64,000 nt of DNA from the NCBI GenBank assembly GCA_030549775.1, contig CM060177.1, positions 56,918,638-56,982,637 of the forward strand. Direction: 5' to 3'. Shown piece by piece: positions 45,346 to 58,470 of the stretch; position 1 is the first letter of the stretch, and each line of letters begins with the position of its first letter. The notes below the pieces were generated by a model. That model did not search any database. It saw only the letters and a program-made list of their open reading frames with translations, and had not been told where the DNA came from. Source of the DNA: Tamarix chinensis (Eukaryota > Streptophyta > Magnoliopsida > Caryophyllales > Tamaricaceae). Position numbers and translations under genes: made by a program.

Positions 45346-46879
45346 ATCTTATTTTTTTATTTAATAAAAATCCTAATGAATTTTTATTTTAATTAAATCC
45401 TAATCTCAAATAATTGATAACTTTATTTTACCTAAATTCCTTGATTCTAAATCAAACCCTAATCCTAATCCCTGCTCATTCATATTTTAAACTAACCCTA
45501 ACCTTTGGATATTTGATAAATTAATTTTAGCCTAATCTCCTAATAAAAAATTTGAATCTAACTCTAAACCTAACCCAACACCCCTTCATTTTTCATTTTC
45601 CTTTTCCCTTTTCTTTTATCTTCATCCGGATTGGATTCCTTTCTCCACATCCCTCTTTTGTCTTTGTAGATCTTTGCCCAAATGACAATAGTTTAGATTA
45701 ATCTAAATTTTGACTTTGAAGTTATTTATTTTATTTTTATCATAATCCTAATAAAAAAAACCTAAACGTAGTTATAATTCTAAACCCCCCAAATTTTCCT
45801 TTTTTCTTTTTCCTTATCTCTCCTTTAATTTCCTCTTTCCTTCTTTACTTTTTTTTTTCTTTCTATCTTTTTGTTCCCTTTTTTCTTTGGTTTATGCTCA
45901 AGCCCAACCCATAACCATTCCTTCTTCCTTGGCCTAGATGCCCAATCCAACCCATCTCCCTTTTCCCTATTGCCCTTATCTCCCTTCTTCCTTTCCCTCC
46001 TTTCCTCTTGTGGCCAAATAAGCTGTAATCCCCTACACCTTGTCATTGTCCTCCCCTTTCCATTATTAGCCATATAGCTTGCCCCAGCCTAGCCCTTTAC
46101 AACCTAACCTCTACACCACCAACCCCCATTCTCTACACTCTCTACTTTTTCCTCTTTTCCTCACCTACTCCCTCGTAACACGACACCACCCTCTTCTTGT
46201 TACCTTATACTTCTTCCCTTCCATTCTCATTGGCCTCTAATGACTATGTACTCACGTGTGCACTGTCTCCCATTTCCTCCTTCCTCACCTACTCCCTCTT
46301 TTCTTCTATTCTCATTGGCCTCCCGCAACTATGTACCCACATACATACATACATACATAAATGTTCCTCTTCTTCCCTTTCCTTCTTTTACTTACTTTCC
46401 TATCAATAAGAACCTAACCCTAATTTGTTATTTTCTCTTTCTCTCCACTGCTACTCATTACCGTTAGCATAACCACTCTTGGCATCACTGTCACCCTAGC
46501 CGATCTCCCTTCCCTTTTCTCCTCCGCTACATGCTCAACACAACACCACTACACCACCTCGTGCCACATTTTCCGCCATCACCCATGCCCATGCAGCTTG
46601 CCAATCCCTTTTTACAACATGTTGCCGTCATACCTACTCTTTTATCAAGCTCATTCTCCTTCTTCTTTCCTTCTCCTCATGCCCTTACCTTACTATCTAC
46701 TAGAACCTCTTGCCTCTTTTTTTCATCCTTTTTCTCTCCTTAGTCATCGACCATACCAATATCCTCCCAATGTCAACCTCTACCTATAGTATACCACCAG
46801 TGCCCTACCTTTTCCAACTAGCTCTACCCCACTTCCTAGCTGCCAACCACCTTTATCCACCAACCACTAGCTACCCTTA
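45346..46879 (+). mobile_element. Family-1-like LTR fragment, pyrimidine-rich
   Basis: The composition and order mirror the 5' portion of plus-oriented family-1 LTRs (compare 56,213 onward): CCTAATCCTAATCCCT-type runs and then more than 1 kb of C/T-rich sequence. The canonical TGTAATACCCC start is missing, so the fragment is truncated at its left. It is interrupted at about 46,880 and resumes for about 65 bases before 48,390 (ACCATCACCACTAGCCACAC). Overlapping frames at 45,871-46,789 are low-complexity. Confidence 0.5.
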
Positions 46880-48325
46880 AACATTAGTGTGTGCTTGGAT
46901 CAACAATGCTTGATAGGTTAATGAAATGAATACAGCACAACACAATCGTGCAAGTATACATGGTTGATCCAAGTAATAAAGTGATAAGTGAGTAATTTTC
47001 CCTCAAGGATCTAATGAATTGCACATTAATAGAATATATTATACAAAAGAATTAAACTATAATACAAAATATTGGTAGGGTCATGAAAATAATAATGAAA
47101 ATGCAATAAAATTAAATGGGTATTAGGAGCTCAAAATTATCGACATGAGATTGACGAGAAGAGAATTCAAGAGATAGATTTATATGAGGGAAATCATTTA
47201 TCACTAATTATAAGTACCCTATGATACTTTATAGCCTTTCAAGCATAGATAATATTAATCACTTTAAACTCACTAGACTTCACTCAGAGGTAAAGTATAC
47301 TATCAGTCAATCTCCAACACGGTGCATGGGCTATGACAATGTCACACAATAAGCTTTGAGTGATTAATGGAAATGCCACATCACTTTTAAATGCTAACCT
47401 ACCACCATTCACCAATATTAGTTCTACCTATTCATATGGTTACAGGAGACTTCAAGTGAGTGCCTAATGAGGTGAACATTCAACACTACAACATTTCAAT
47501 GCTTAGTGAAATAAAATATCAAATAAATTAGATGTACATACAATGTTATAAATAATAGAAAAATGACCAATTAATCTATCCATAATAGAGAGATTTAACT
47601 CATGCTAATTTCTTACTCTAAATAAATTATGAATAGTAAAAAGGAAGAAGGGAAGAGGATGGATAGATCGCTATAATCCAACCCTTATCTAGCCTGAACT
47701 CTCCTCCTTCTCCTTTCTCTATCAATATTTCTCAATGGACTCTCTTAAGATTTCTTATATTCTCCTTTTATTTTTTGAACTCAATTTCTCTCATCCTTGC
47801 TCTGCTTACCTCTATTGCTTTGAATTATCGGGTCTTTATAGGCTATTACACATGTAATTTGGGATAGGTGTCAGCTGATGCAACTTATGGTGGTTGCAAC
47901 CTCTAGTGGTCGCCTGATGAATATAGCTAAATCTACATATTTGGGTATTCTCTTTGGCTGTTGAGTAGTGTAGCTGATTGTGACATGGCTAAGAAACTCT
48001 TTTGGGAGTATTTCAGCAGTCTTGTTAGGGCATAATTTTTTCTCAAATCTTGTGAGCCTTAGCTTATTTGTATTCTCACCTACAAATTCTTGCATCCTAT
48101 TTGAGTAAAGTGATCCACATTGGTGAGTTGACATAATAGTATGAGTAAAAAACTTTCATTTCATAGGGTATTCAAGTATTTTTCAAATTAAATTCACGTG
48201 AGTTATATGAAAGTTCAAATAGTGGAAAAATTATTAGGGGCACACCCTATGACTTCTAAATGAAGCAAGAATCATGCCTAAAAGTGCATGAATAGGATCC
48301 TTTAATTTGCCTTAGTTAAATCATA
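46880..48325 (-). mobile_element. LTR-like insertion of an unassigned family
   Basis: A block of about 1.45 kb interrupts the C/T-rich LTR fragment. Read on the minus strand it begins near TGATATGATTTAACTAAGG and ends near AACAATGCTTGATCC... ACACA. It has a TATA motif CCTATAAAGACCC near 47,840 and a CTTGCACGATTGTG motif near 46,955. The ACATGGTTGATCCAAGTAAT motif resembles a sequence I associate with some plant gypsy LTRs, from memory only. No TSD could be fixed. No internal coding sequence, so possibly a solo LTR. Confidence 0.45.
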
Positions 48326-48389
48326 TCAACTACCATCACCACTAGCCACACCCTTTGCCACCAACAACCATCATCACCACCACTTCTTA

Positions 48390-51300
48390 TATAATATCCA
48401 ATATTTTTTAAGTTTTTTAAATGGGAAGTTACAATGTTTATTAAAATTTCATAATGCTTAATTTTGGTTAGGGAATATAATTGAGTTTGAGGAAAATTTA
48501 GATTTAAATAAGTTTTAAAAATAGAATAAAATGAGTTTTCAAGTGAATTGATCGACTAGTATTATGAACTGATCAACTAGTTTGTTGTTTTTAGCTAAAT
48601 AGTGTTGTTTGACTGAGCGAATGACTAGTTTGGGAAACCAATTGACCAGTTGGTAGAATAGTCCACTGGTAGGTCAAATCAATTAACTGATTGGTCAAGC
48701 TGAGTATATTTAGAGATTTTTTAGAGAAAATTTCTTATACGAAAATAGAACCCTGATATCCCCCTCTAAGTCATTATTTAGAGATTCTTAACCCTTCTTA
48801 TCATGTATTAAACTCCATATACTACCTTAAACTTATTTGAGGGTTCAATTTGGACACATGATGGAAATAATGACCTCAACTTTTCCTTCTTTCAACTCTC
48901 TCCTCTACACACTTCTAGAATCATTGACTTGATTGCCAAACAATCTCTACTCAGCTGGGAGATTCCTTCCTATGCTGATCGTCCATTACCCTTCTTGTGT
49001 TTGATATTTTCTAGGAAAATTCAATAATAATTCTCTAAAAGACTACTATTTCAGTTCTGGAAGGGAAGTTAGACTATATTTAACAAATTATGCCCATTCA
49101 CCTTACATTCAAATGGTAAAAACTAGGGTTTTGACCTAATGCATAACCCCACTCATTTTAGAACCCAATTGTTGGCTATAAATAACCCTAATCACCCTTT
49201 CCACTCATATTTCTTTTAATCTCTAAGATATCCCTGCTCTCTATCACCCATATTCTTTCCTCCCTACTTTAATCTTAATTTTGATTACTCTCCACTCTTA
49301 GAATCCTTTATATAGCTCATTTATATTTATCTTTAAGCAAGGGAGGGTTAGATTTAGGAGGAAGTTGAGTCTTTCTTAGAATAATCTTCCTATACTTTTC
49401 CCCTTAGGTTTGGTAAGTTACTATTCCTCCTAATTCAAGTTATGGATTGTGAAAATATTTAATGAATTTTAAGTTTTTAATTTCTACTTTAAAGATTTGG
49501 AAGTTGAGAATCTTCCAAGCTGAGTTTTTCCTTTGTGGAAAAAATTTCCTTGCATCAAGAAAGTCATTCGTACCTTTGAAATGTGGCTTGATTACATATA
49601 TAAGGTGGTGTATTATTTAAAGCACTAATTTATTAGGTCTGTAGGAATGTTTGGCTCCTAATTGATATATGTTGATTCATTTATGAATCTTGAAAAAAAT
49701 ACATGAATTTAGAGAAACAGGGTTGATTTGTTTAATGTGTAGCATGTTTTAGTTAATGAGCTGCTAAAATGTTGGAAAGATGATATGATATGATTCGGTA
49801 TAAACTTGGTTGGATTTTAGAGTATGATTTACATGAAAATTATCTATTATGTGTTATCTAGAGGAAAATCGATTAACTAGTTAGGTTAAATCGGTTGACT
49901 ATTCCTTTAAATAGTCGACTAGTTGGTCTGAATCGATTCCCTGGTGGGTCTATGGTGACCTTGGTATCTCTTTGCCTACACCCATCAATTAGTTTGGCAC
50001 AACCGGTCTACTAGTTTAAGGGAACCTTAGTTTTAGCTAAACCAAACCAATCGACTGGTTAGTGAAACTAATTAACTAGTTAGGCCAATTTGATTAACTG
50101 GTTCAACCATATTATGTGATGTTAATCTTTTGACTTGGACATGCTTTGATATTATGCCTAATGTTCTTATACTATTATTTAATTAGTGAAATACACCCTT
50201 TGACATGGATTAACAACCTAATGGATAGATTAAATGGAGCATAATTCATGGCATACTCAATAGATATTTGTAAAGGCCTTAGTGTGAAAACTCAAATAAG
50301 TAATTTATAACTTTTAAGGGTAATATAATATGGATTGTTAGAATAAAATGAATATCTAATGCTTGGTTAATATTAATGAAGCATTAATGGAAATCCCACC
50401 AAATGGTTGGGGAATAGAAATGGCTAAGATGGAATAAGTTTGTGGATGCCTTACTTACATGTTGTATCGGTCTTGTGTGATCACATAACCTTGATAAATA
50501 ACGTACCAACCATTTAAAGTGAAAGATAAATGATTTGTGTATATATCTAGGTACCTAATCCTTCATTATCTACTAGGGGTTAGTCTAACTTTGGATGTTT
50601 ATTGGTGCCTTCAAGCGATATCCTAGTAGATCTCGATGCCTTATCTACTCTAGATACTTATTATGTATAAGGAGATATCGATACTAAAGGGTCTGGTTAC
50701 TTTGGTGATTTTTGGCTTTGGCTCAAACTTATGTCCATTGGTTTTTACTTGGCTTCATCTTGACTTTATTTCCTTTGGTTTGTATAGACTTCCATGGTAT
50801 GTGAGACCATGGGTTGGTGTACAATGCATTGTTCAATAAGAATTTGGAATAAGAATATGGATAAAGAGAAAAAAGAAAATAATGTTAAAAGAGATAGCGG
50901 ATTATCAATAAATGGCCTAATGGATTGTGTAATTTAGTAAAATGGACTTATTGGGAACTATATGTATGGATGATAGAAGCTTAAATAAATAGTTGGAAAA
51001 TTTGCTTAGTTGATGGTATATTGTCATTTATGATGTTGTGTTTTGTTGATGAGTATGATGGGTTATGTATGATATGAGATTTTGATGCATTATGACCATA
51101 ACAAAGCATGCATATTTGTTTGTATGAAATAAGCATGAAATATATTAGAATGATCTTCATATAATGTTGAAATTTTGTGTGCTTATGACTCCTATTGAGG
51201 ATGTAACTTTACTCACTTAGTATAAAGTTTATCGATTTTCCCAATTGTTTAGTCACCTACTTATTTCCATGAGAAGAGGGTTATGTGTAGGTTTTTAGGG

Positions 51301-51717
51301 ATGGTTAGTAGTAGTCCTACCTTATGTTGGACGTGGGTTCTAAGAGCATGGACATCTAAAGAGTTTTGGGTGGCCCTTATGAACTAGAGTTTAAGGCTAT
51401 GTCCTACTTTTGTTTTTACACTTTAAAATTCTACACTTTGGCTTCATTTTCCCTCATGCATTTGAATATCTGTGGACCATTAAGATCATGTACTTGGAAA
51501 CCTTTCCTTGATATTTATATACTGTGTTTTGATGCATTTTATTTATGTTTTGTTTGGTTGATTCTTAGCCTTGTATTTAATATGGGATGAGCGATTGATA
51601 CCTATCTTATGTTAGGTGTTACTATAATGCCCCAATATTTATAAGTGGTTATTATTTTTCCACTTTTATAAGGTTTTTAAAATAAAACTTTTTAGTAATG
51701 AAATAGGGGGTCTTATA
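48390..51717 (+). repeat. Element B 5' LTR, about 3.33 kb (family 2)
   Basis: Starts TATAATATCCAATATTTTTT (TGTAATACCC with substitutions) and ends AGTAATGAAATAGGGGGTCTT then ATA. Minirepeat clusters around CGACTAGT/CAACTGGTT lie at 48,545-48,700 and 49,860-50,110. CTATAAATAACCCTAATC at about 49,175 is a likely promoter. The order matches element A's LTR and the start of the 3' LTR at 59,576. Confidence 0.82.
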
Positions 51718-51719
51718 GG

Positions 51720-51735
51720 TTATTATCAAAGCTAC
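51720..51735 (+). promoter_or_regulatory. Element B primer-binding site
   Basis: TTATTATCAAAGCTAC follows the LTR end by two bases. It fits TGGTATCAGAGC with several transitions. Confidence 0.6.
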
Positions 51736-51949
51736 AGAAACAAATCTTCTCTAATTTTCAATTGTTTAAGTTGATACCACGGATTGGTATCATGGATTTT
51801 TCTTAAAGGTATTTTATTTTAAAGCCCTTTAACTGATGCCACATGTTAATTTTAAATGATTTCCTAACTATTTAAGCATTTAGTCAAAAATAAAAGATTT
51901 TTCAAACCTAAAATGTCCTTGAGTGAGAGTGGGTAAGAGAATGTACTAT

Positions 51950-53150
51950 AGGTAGCTTGTATGTTGATTTGTTGTGTGAGTCTTAGTACTCAATAATGGA
52001 TCATTTCTGATTAATCTTAGTAATTAGGAGCTAATGCTCCCAATCTCCATTACGAGTATGTCAAGGTGTTCATGAAGTTTGTTGGTGCATACATAGAAGG
52101 CTAATTTCGAGCACCACAACCACCTTCTATACTAGTACCTGCACCAGTGCCGTAGGATTAGCTCAAGGGGGTCATCATCCACTGATTTTTGAGGGCCAAA
52201 AGGACCCTAACATTATAGACAGATAGGTTAGGGGCATGAAGAAGATCTTCATTATACGTGGTTTCCCTTTAGACAAGAGGGTTGATGTGGTGGTATATTA
52301 CTTCAAAAGGAGAGTAGACGCTTGGTGGAGGAATGTTAAGCACAGAGGAAGGAAGCTTGCTATTGAGGACCATTCCTTGAGGTACTTCATGCCTATTTCT
52401 ACTCTAATCATCTCTGTATGAAGAAGTACAATGAGTTCATGGTTCTTTGTAGGGAGTCATGTTAATAGAGGAGTATTACACGAGATTTATGGACATAGTC
52501 TAGTTTACTCCTAAGGTAGAGGGTAATGAGGTGATGTAGGTTCACTATTTCAAGATTGGCATAGGGACCAAATACCAAGAGCTATTAGTGGGAGTTACTC
52601 CACAATATGTGGTGGGAATATACAGGCTAGATTTGGAGGTTTCCCTAGTCATACAAGCCTGGAGTGCGCAATAAAGGGATAAGAAAAAGTTTGAGGGTTG
52701 TCATCATCCCAGCGATAAGAAGAAGGCCTACTTTAGAGGTAGTATCCCATCTAAGTATAGCATAAGTATAGGGTCAGTATCCATAGTTGGAGGTTAATTA
52801 GGGGATGTGCTAAGGAGAGGTTTTACCACTATAAACATTGTAGAGTAGATCACTAAGGAGTAGATTGTGGAGGCAACAAGTTAACTTGCCATGGATGTGG
52901 TATGGTTGGTTACATAGCCTATGAGTTCCATATCGAAGGTGATGGTGTTATGAGAGGACAATGCCAAGCTTATAGAACCAAATCTATAAAACAGTCACAA
53001 CTAAAGATTCTAAGGGTTCTTTAATCAGTCACTAGTGCTATTAATCATATAACTTGCCCAAAGGTCAGCAACCCCACACCTTTTCATATGGTCAGGGATC
53101 AGCTAGTGTGGTGAGAGTTCCTTCGGGAGGATGCCTGGACGTGACTAGCT
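51950..53150 (+). pseudogene. Element B gag
   Basis: Frame 52,236-52,421 reads MKKIFIIRGFPLDKRVDVVV then YYFKRRVDAWWRNVKHRG, the core of chromovirus gag. MSRF/REFMDIV-type phrases and a VVGIYRLDLE-like stretch follow to about 52,680. A double zinc knuckle at about 52,825-52,925 reads CKHCRVDH-type then VDCGGNKLTCHGCGMVGYIA, with some ligands lost. Stops and frameshifts interrupt it. Confidence 0.82.
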
Positions 53151-53750
53151 AGTTAGAGGTAGAGGGAAAAGCTATAGTGGTGAGTGGTATGCTTACTTTA
53201 TCTACATTTCCATAATTTTTTTGGTCAAATATTATGCATCACATTCTATTGTGCCATCCACATTCATAGTTAGATTTATATTATCTCATTCTAGTAGTAT
53301 TTCCACTTCTATTGTGTTGCTTTAGTGGATAAAATTGCATGCTCTAAGTTCTATAAAGGGGTATCCTTGATAGTTAGGGGAGTAAAGTTTCCATTAGATA
53401 TTATGGATATCAAATTCCACAAATTTGATATAATTGTCATAATGGATATGTTGAGGATGTACTGAGCATTGATAGATTGTGCACGGGAATGTGTCTTTAC
53501 GAGGACCCAAGAGTGTTAGGATCTCATATTGGAAGAGGAAACTTAACCCTTTTATAAAGGTCATATTGGCAATTGTGATGAGTACTCTTGTTCTTAAGGG
53601 GTATTCATTCTTCTTATGTAGTGTTCAAGATACTGAGACCATTAAGGCACCATTTGAGTGAATTGTAGTAATCCATGAGTATCCTATTGTATTTCTTGAT
53701 GGATTCTAAGTGTACCACCTGTTCTAGATGTTGAGTTTATCATGGACGTA
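53151..53750 (+). pseudogene. Element B protease and linker
   Basis: The protease region lies between the zinc knuckles and RT. Phrases such as FHKFDIIVIMDMLRMY (about 53,415-53,462) fit the conserved DVILGMDWL-type block. Frame 53,479-53,661 reads NVSLRGPKSVRISYWKR, in the position of the linker. The DTG/DSG active site cannot be recognised. Low-quality decayed sequence. Confidence 0.6.
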
Positions 53751-54520
53751 TTGCTAGGGATGATACCAATATCTAATGCCTCATACCGAATGACACTTGT
53801 AGAGATGAAAGATCTTAAGGCTCAGTTAGAGAAATTGTTGGAGAAGGGTCACATTAAACCAAGTATATAGCCATGAGTAATGCTAGTCCTATTCGTGAAG
53901 AAAAAGGATGAGAACCTTAGATTATGAATTAATTACTAAGGCCTAAATCAAGTTACGGTGAATAATTGTTATCCATTGCCAAGGATTGATGACCTTTTTG
54001 ACCAACTCAAGGGAGCTAAGGTGTTCTTTAAGATTGATATTTGGTCAAGTTACCATCAATTGAGCAAAATAGAGCAAGACATTCCGAAGATTGCATTTCA
54101 GACAAGATATAGCCGTTATGAGTTCACAGTAATGCCTTTTGGATTCACTAATGTGCCAACACCATTCATATCCTTCATGAACAATTTTTTTTGAACATTT
54201 TTGGATTAGTTCATTATGGTGTTAATCTACAACATCCTCTTCTACTATAGTGATTGGGAAAAGCACGAATAACATCTAAGATAAATTTTAGCTTTATTAA
54301 GGTCACACCAGTTGTATGCTAAGCTTTCGAAGTGTGAGTTTTGGCTGTGGAGTTCCTTAGATAGTAATTTCAAAGGATAGGATAGTAGTGGATCCTTCCA
54401 AGGTTTGAATAGGTTCGAGTGGCCCGCACCAGCTTCTATTAAGGAGGTGCACAACTTTCTAGGGTTGGCAGGTTACTAGTATAGGTTTGTTGCAGACTTC
54501 TCAAAGATCTATTGTCCATG
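53751..54520 (+). pseudogene. Element B reverse transcriptase
   Basis: Reads [76 protein letters not shown] and [17 protein letters not shown] (53,800-54,194), the standard RT blocks. The catalytic box (about 54,214-54,245) reads VLIYNILFYY where IDDILIYS is expected, so both catalytic aspartates are lost. Then KLSKCEFWLWS and HNFLGLAGYY (about 54,320-54,475). Several stops. Confidence 0.88.
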
Positions 54521-55030
54521 GACTAAAAAAGGTTACATGATTTCAGTGGAATATAAGTGTGGTGAGGCTTTCAAAGAGTTGAAGAGGTGTTTGACTATTG
54601 CCCTAGTGCTCATATTAACTAGTGGATCTTATGGTTTTGAAGTATACAAGAATGCTTCTAAGAATGGATTTGGTTGCTTGCTGATGCAACATGGGTAGTG
54701 GTGGCGTATGCTTCCCTACAACCAAACCAACATGAGCAGAACTGTCTAACACACAACTTAGAACTTGCCATAGTGGTGTTCACCCTTAAGATTTGGAAAA
54801 ATTACCTTTATGGGGTTTAGTGCAAGTTCTAAACCGATCATAAGAGCCTCAAATACATCTTCACACAATAGGAGTTCAATTTGAGAGAGTGGCGATGGTT
54901 GGAGTTGATTAAGGATTATGACCTAGAATTAACCTACCATAAGGATAAGGCCAATTTGGTTATAGGTGCACTTAGTCGGAAGATGTTACATTCCTTAAGC
55001 ATGATTGTGTTGTCAGATCATCTATGTTAA
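54521..55030 (+). pseudogene. Element B RNase H
   Basis: [41 protein letters not shown], then broken blocks equal to YPTHDLELAAVVFALKIW and CKFFTDHKSLKYIFTQ, ending DYDLELTYHKDKANLVI and ALSRKM (about 54,560-54,985). The first catalytic aspartate (YSDAS) reads YKNAS, so it is lost. Frames alternate and stops are present. Confidence 0.8.
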
Positions 55031-56212
55031 GAGCTTAGGGGGATAAATATTGAGTTGATCATCTCATGTAGTTTGGAGGCAAGAATGACTAAACTCACTG
55101 TTACACCTTCAATCTTTGAGGAGATCCAAGCTAATCAACTTGGTGATATTAAGCTCAAAAGGATCAAACAGGGTATTAGAGAAGGTTGAGCTAAAGGGTT
55201 TTAGCTCCACGAGGATATTAGTGTTAGATTCCATAGTAGGTGGTATATACCATGGAGATGTGCCAAGCTTATGAGGAAAATCCTATAAGAAGGTCATTGT
55301 ATGCCTTATTCCATCCATTCTAAAGGGGATAAGTTTTGTAAGGATTCAAAGAAGGTATATTGGTAGCCATGTATGAAGTGGGAGGTGGAATATTTTGTTA
55401 CCCCGATGTTTGACCTGTTAGAAGGTCAAGAATGAGCATAAAAGGCCAATAAGGTTAGTACAACCACTAAAAGTTCCAAAAGAAAAGTGGGCTAGTATAT
55501 CGATGGACTTTGTGGTGGGTCTTCTGAGGACTTGTAATGGGTTTGATTCTAGATGGGCTATTGTGAATATGCATATTAAGTCAATAGTCTTCATACCAAT
55601 GAAGATGATGTAGAGTATGGAGCAGCTATCAAATACTTATAGGAAGCATGTTATGAGACTATATGGGGTCCCTAGGAAATCATGTCAAATTGAGACTCTA
55701 GATTCTTATCACAATTTTGGAAAAAAGTTACAAGCTACTTTTGGGACTTAGTTGATGATGAGTACTACTTTTCACCCAACCACAAATAGTTAGATCACAA
55801 GTACCATTCAGACTTTAGAGGATATGGTTCGCGTATGTGTGTTGGTTTTTTGGGGTATTTGGGAGGATCGCCCAGACTTGATCGAGTTCTCCTATAACAA
55901 TAGTTATTATGGTAGTATCAAGGTGGAACCTTTTGAAGCCTTGTATAATAGGAAGTATTGAAGTCCCTTGTGCTGGAGTGATATTAGTGAGACAATTATG
56001 TTGGGAATAAAGATAATTGAGGACATGACAAAGAATATTTGGATGATTTATGACCAGATGAGAGAATCCTAGTATCGATAGATGAGCTACATAGATTTGA
56101 GAAGATGGATCGATGGTCAAAAGGTGGGTGATAGAATCCTTTTGAGTGTCTCTCCCACTACGGGGGTATTGAGGTTTGATAGAATGGGTAAGCTTAGTCC
56201 AAGGTACATTTG
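55031..56212 (+). pseudogene. Element B integrase, N-terminal and core part
   Basis: ILEEGHCMPYSIH-like sequence, VYWWPCMKWEVEYFV and a Zn-finger region come first (about 55,270-55,440). The core follows with SMDFVVGLLRT (55,498-55,530), MGP-, DSRF.SQFWKKL- and THFSPTTNS-like blocks, then YNNSYYGSIKVEPFEAL (about 55,893-55,940). The end KLSPRYI-equivalent (about 56,190-56,208) is cut by a family-1 LTR. Stops throughout. An antisense 136-codon frame at 55,815-56,225 is a shadow of this gene. Confidence 0.8.
56208..56212. repeat. Target-site duplication ATTTG, left
   Basis: ATTTG here and at 59,093-59,097 flanks the family-1 LTR. The integrase reading resumes right after the second copy. Confidence 0.9.
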
Positions 56213-56449
56213 TGTAATACCCCAAAAATTTACTTAGCCTAATGATGTGTTATTAGTGCCTAATTTGATTTTAACTTCAAGAAATCTTATTTTTAGCCTT
56301 AACCTAATTTCTTAATCTTGAAACATTAACAAAAATCGAACCTTAACTCAGATAAACCGTAATTCGTAAATCAAAATCAAAATCCACCAAAATTTTCACT
56401 AATCCTAATTACTTAGATAATATGAAATTACCTAATCTGATCCTAATTC

Positions 56450-57240
56450 CCTAACCCTTCTATCACTTTTTCCTTTTCTTTTCCTCCCTTCTTCCCTTTT
56501 CTTCCTTTTTCTTTTCTTTTCTTTTCTTCTCCCTTCTTCTCTTGTGCTGATTTTATGATGTGAAGGACTTGGTTGCCTCTACACCACCCCCATTATCTTG
56601 TCTCCCACATGCACCACGACACAATCCTTGCCATCCTTACCATCACACGTGCTGCCTTCTTCTTCTTCTTCTTCTTCTCTTCCTCGGCACACCAGCATCA
56701 ATTTCCCTGCCACTCTTCTCTTCCTTCTTCTTTATTCTTCCTACTACCGCTCTGTTTCAACCAACAGACACCATCACCATCACACTCCCTGATTTTATCT
56801 CTTGTGCACATCTTCTTCTTCATCATCACCCTCTTATGCCGTTGCCTGATCTCCATCAATTTCAATCATCACCATCATCCCTATCCTTTTTCTTCTTCTC
56901 AGCAGGTCATCATCATCATCGTCGTCACCCCCTGCCATTTTCTCCTCTAAGGCACACCACCTTAATAGTATATATACCCCTCTATCCCTCCATTTTATTA
57001 TCATCCATCAGCTCCCCAACCTTATTCTTTTATTCATTCTCTTTTCTCCTTCTTCTTCCTCCTTCTTCTCTATTTTCAGCATTCACACCACCCAATCCAC
57101 CACCGAGCACCACCTAAGCCACCACTCACCACCCTTTGGCTGGTGGACCAACCACCAAGGTTGCCCCGACCTTCTCCCTCCTCTTCATCGGCCATTGCCG
57201 TCAACCACTGCCTCTTTTTTCTTCTATTTCCCCCTCGTTC
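56450..57240 (+). repeat. Pyrimidine-rich tract in family-1 LTR
   Basis: C/T-biased sequence with TTCTTCTTC and CACCATCAC runs. A 185-codon frame (56,560-57,117) of Pro, Ser, Leu, His and Phe is open because stop codons are rare in C/T-rich DNA; I see no domain in it and do not call a gene. Confidence 0.7.
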
Positions 57241-58079
57241 ATTGTAGCATTGCAGAGTGCATAGCCTGTGCACCGCCTACTACATAGTAATACAATTCTT
57301 AGATTCCCTACTACATAGCCATGTAATTCTTATACTGTCTGGCCATGTATTTTATTGCCACCTAGCCATGCGTCTTTCCTTCCCTCAACCTATTGTGCAC
57401 TGTTGCTGCATAGTCGTACAACTCTTACACTACCTGGCTGTAACTTTCTTTTTAGTCGTGTACCCCTATTTTCACTCCAAATCTTATCCAAACACTACCA
57501 AAATTTAACCATAGCTCTACCACTCATTCTTCCATATAATTTAAGCTTCCATTTGATTCCGGTAATCTTTCGGTGATCTCAGAGGAAGTATAAAATTTAC
57601 ATGCATAGAGCTTGGTGTCATTATTGGTAAGGATACATGTCGTAGCTAGGGATTCATGTGATACTTGTATTTTTGTATTTGCTTTTTTTGTTGAGTATGT
57701 TGTAATGAATAATTTATTTATGGAAATGCTATGAAATGATGTTCTTAAGAGTAATAAAATTTGGTAAATACATATTTGGGTATAATGTTGGATACAAGAT
57801 GTCTATTGGAAACTAAGGATATGTACTTTAGATATTGATTGGAAATTCATAAGTTTTGGGTTTCATAAGGCTTTGGGAGAATGCGATTGTCTTGCATACC
57901 TTGAGGGTGATATGATCATTTGAGGATAATTACATGGTAGTACTTATGTTGCTAAGTTGTATGTCTTGTGCATTTATATGAGTTAAACATGGTAATATAC
58001 AATCAACTCTGAATAAGGTATTAATCATTTAAAGTGAAAGATCACATGAGTTGGGCAGAGGTGTTTAAATGGCTCAATG

Positions 58080-58470
58080 CCACCGGATAATAATAGTGGC
58101 TCGGGTGTGTTGTCCCTAAGAGGTGCTTTAGTCCGCTCCACCACATTAATAATAGTGGGGCCCTATACTCAACGTGAATGAGAATATGATTAAGAGTTAA
58201 AGTATAAATAGAAAGATACAGATCATTTAAAGTGAAAGACTGCATAAGTTAGGACTGAGGTGTTGAGTCCGTTCCATCGAATAATAATAGTGGCTTAGGT
58301 GTGTTGTCCCCAAAAGGTGATTCAGACCATTCCCCATTTAAAAATAGTAGCTTGGGAGTATTTTACTCTAATAGGTGATGGCTCCGTTCCACTGGATAAT
58401 AATAGTGGCTCAGGTGTGTTGTCCTCGAGAGGTGTTTCAGACTATTTCATTAGTTTAAGAATAGTGGGGT
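58080..58470 (+). repeat. Hairpin minirepeats in family-1 LTR
   Basis: Units with AATAATAGTGGCTCGGGTGT, TGTTGTCCCTAAGAGGTG and a TTCCACT.GATAATAATAGTGG pattern recur four to five times. They are the reverse complement of the units at 14,545-15,000 and 31,560-31,715. Confidence 0.8.

Noticed and set aside
51615..51645. A second LTR start (TATAATGCCCCAATATTTATA) inside the element B 5' LTR
   Set aside because: The true LTR end with adjoining PBS lies at 51,717, matching element A. The motif is probably a chance or internal duplication and has no TSD.
55815..56225. 136-codon minus-strand frame
   Set aside because: It is antisense to the broken integrase of element B, which explains the sequence better.
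56560..57117. 185-codon plus-strand frame, longest in the window
   Set aside because: It lies in the C/T-rich part of a solo LTR, overlaps two other open frames, and is low-complexity Ser/Pro/Leu/His. No domain was recognised.
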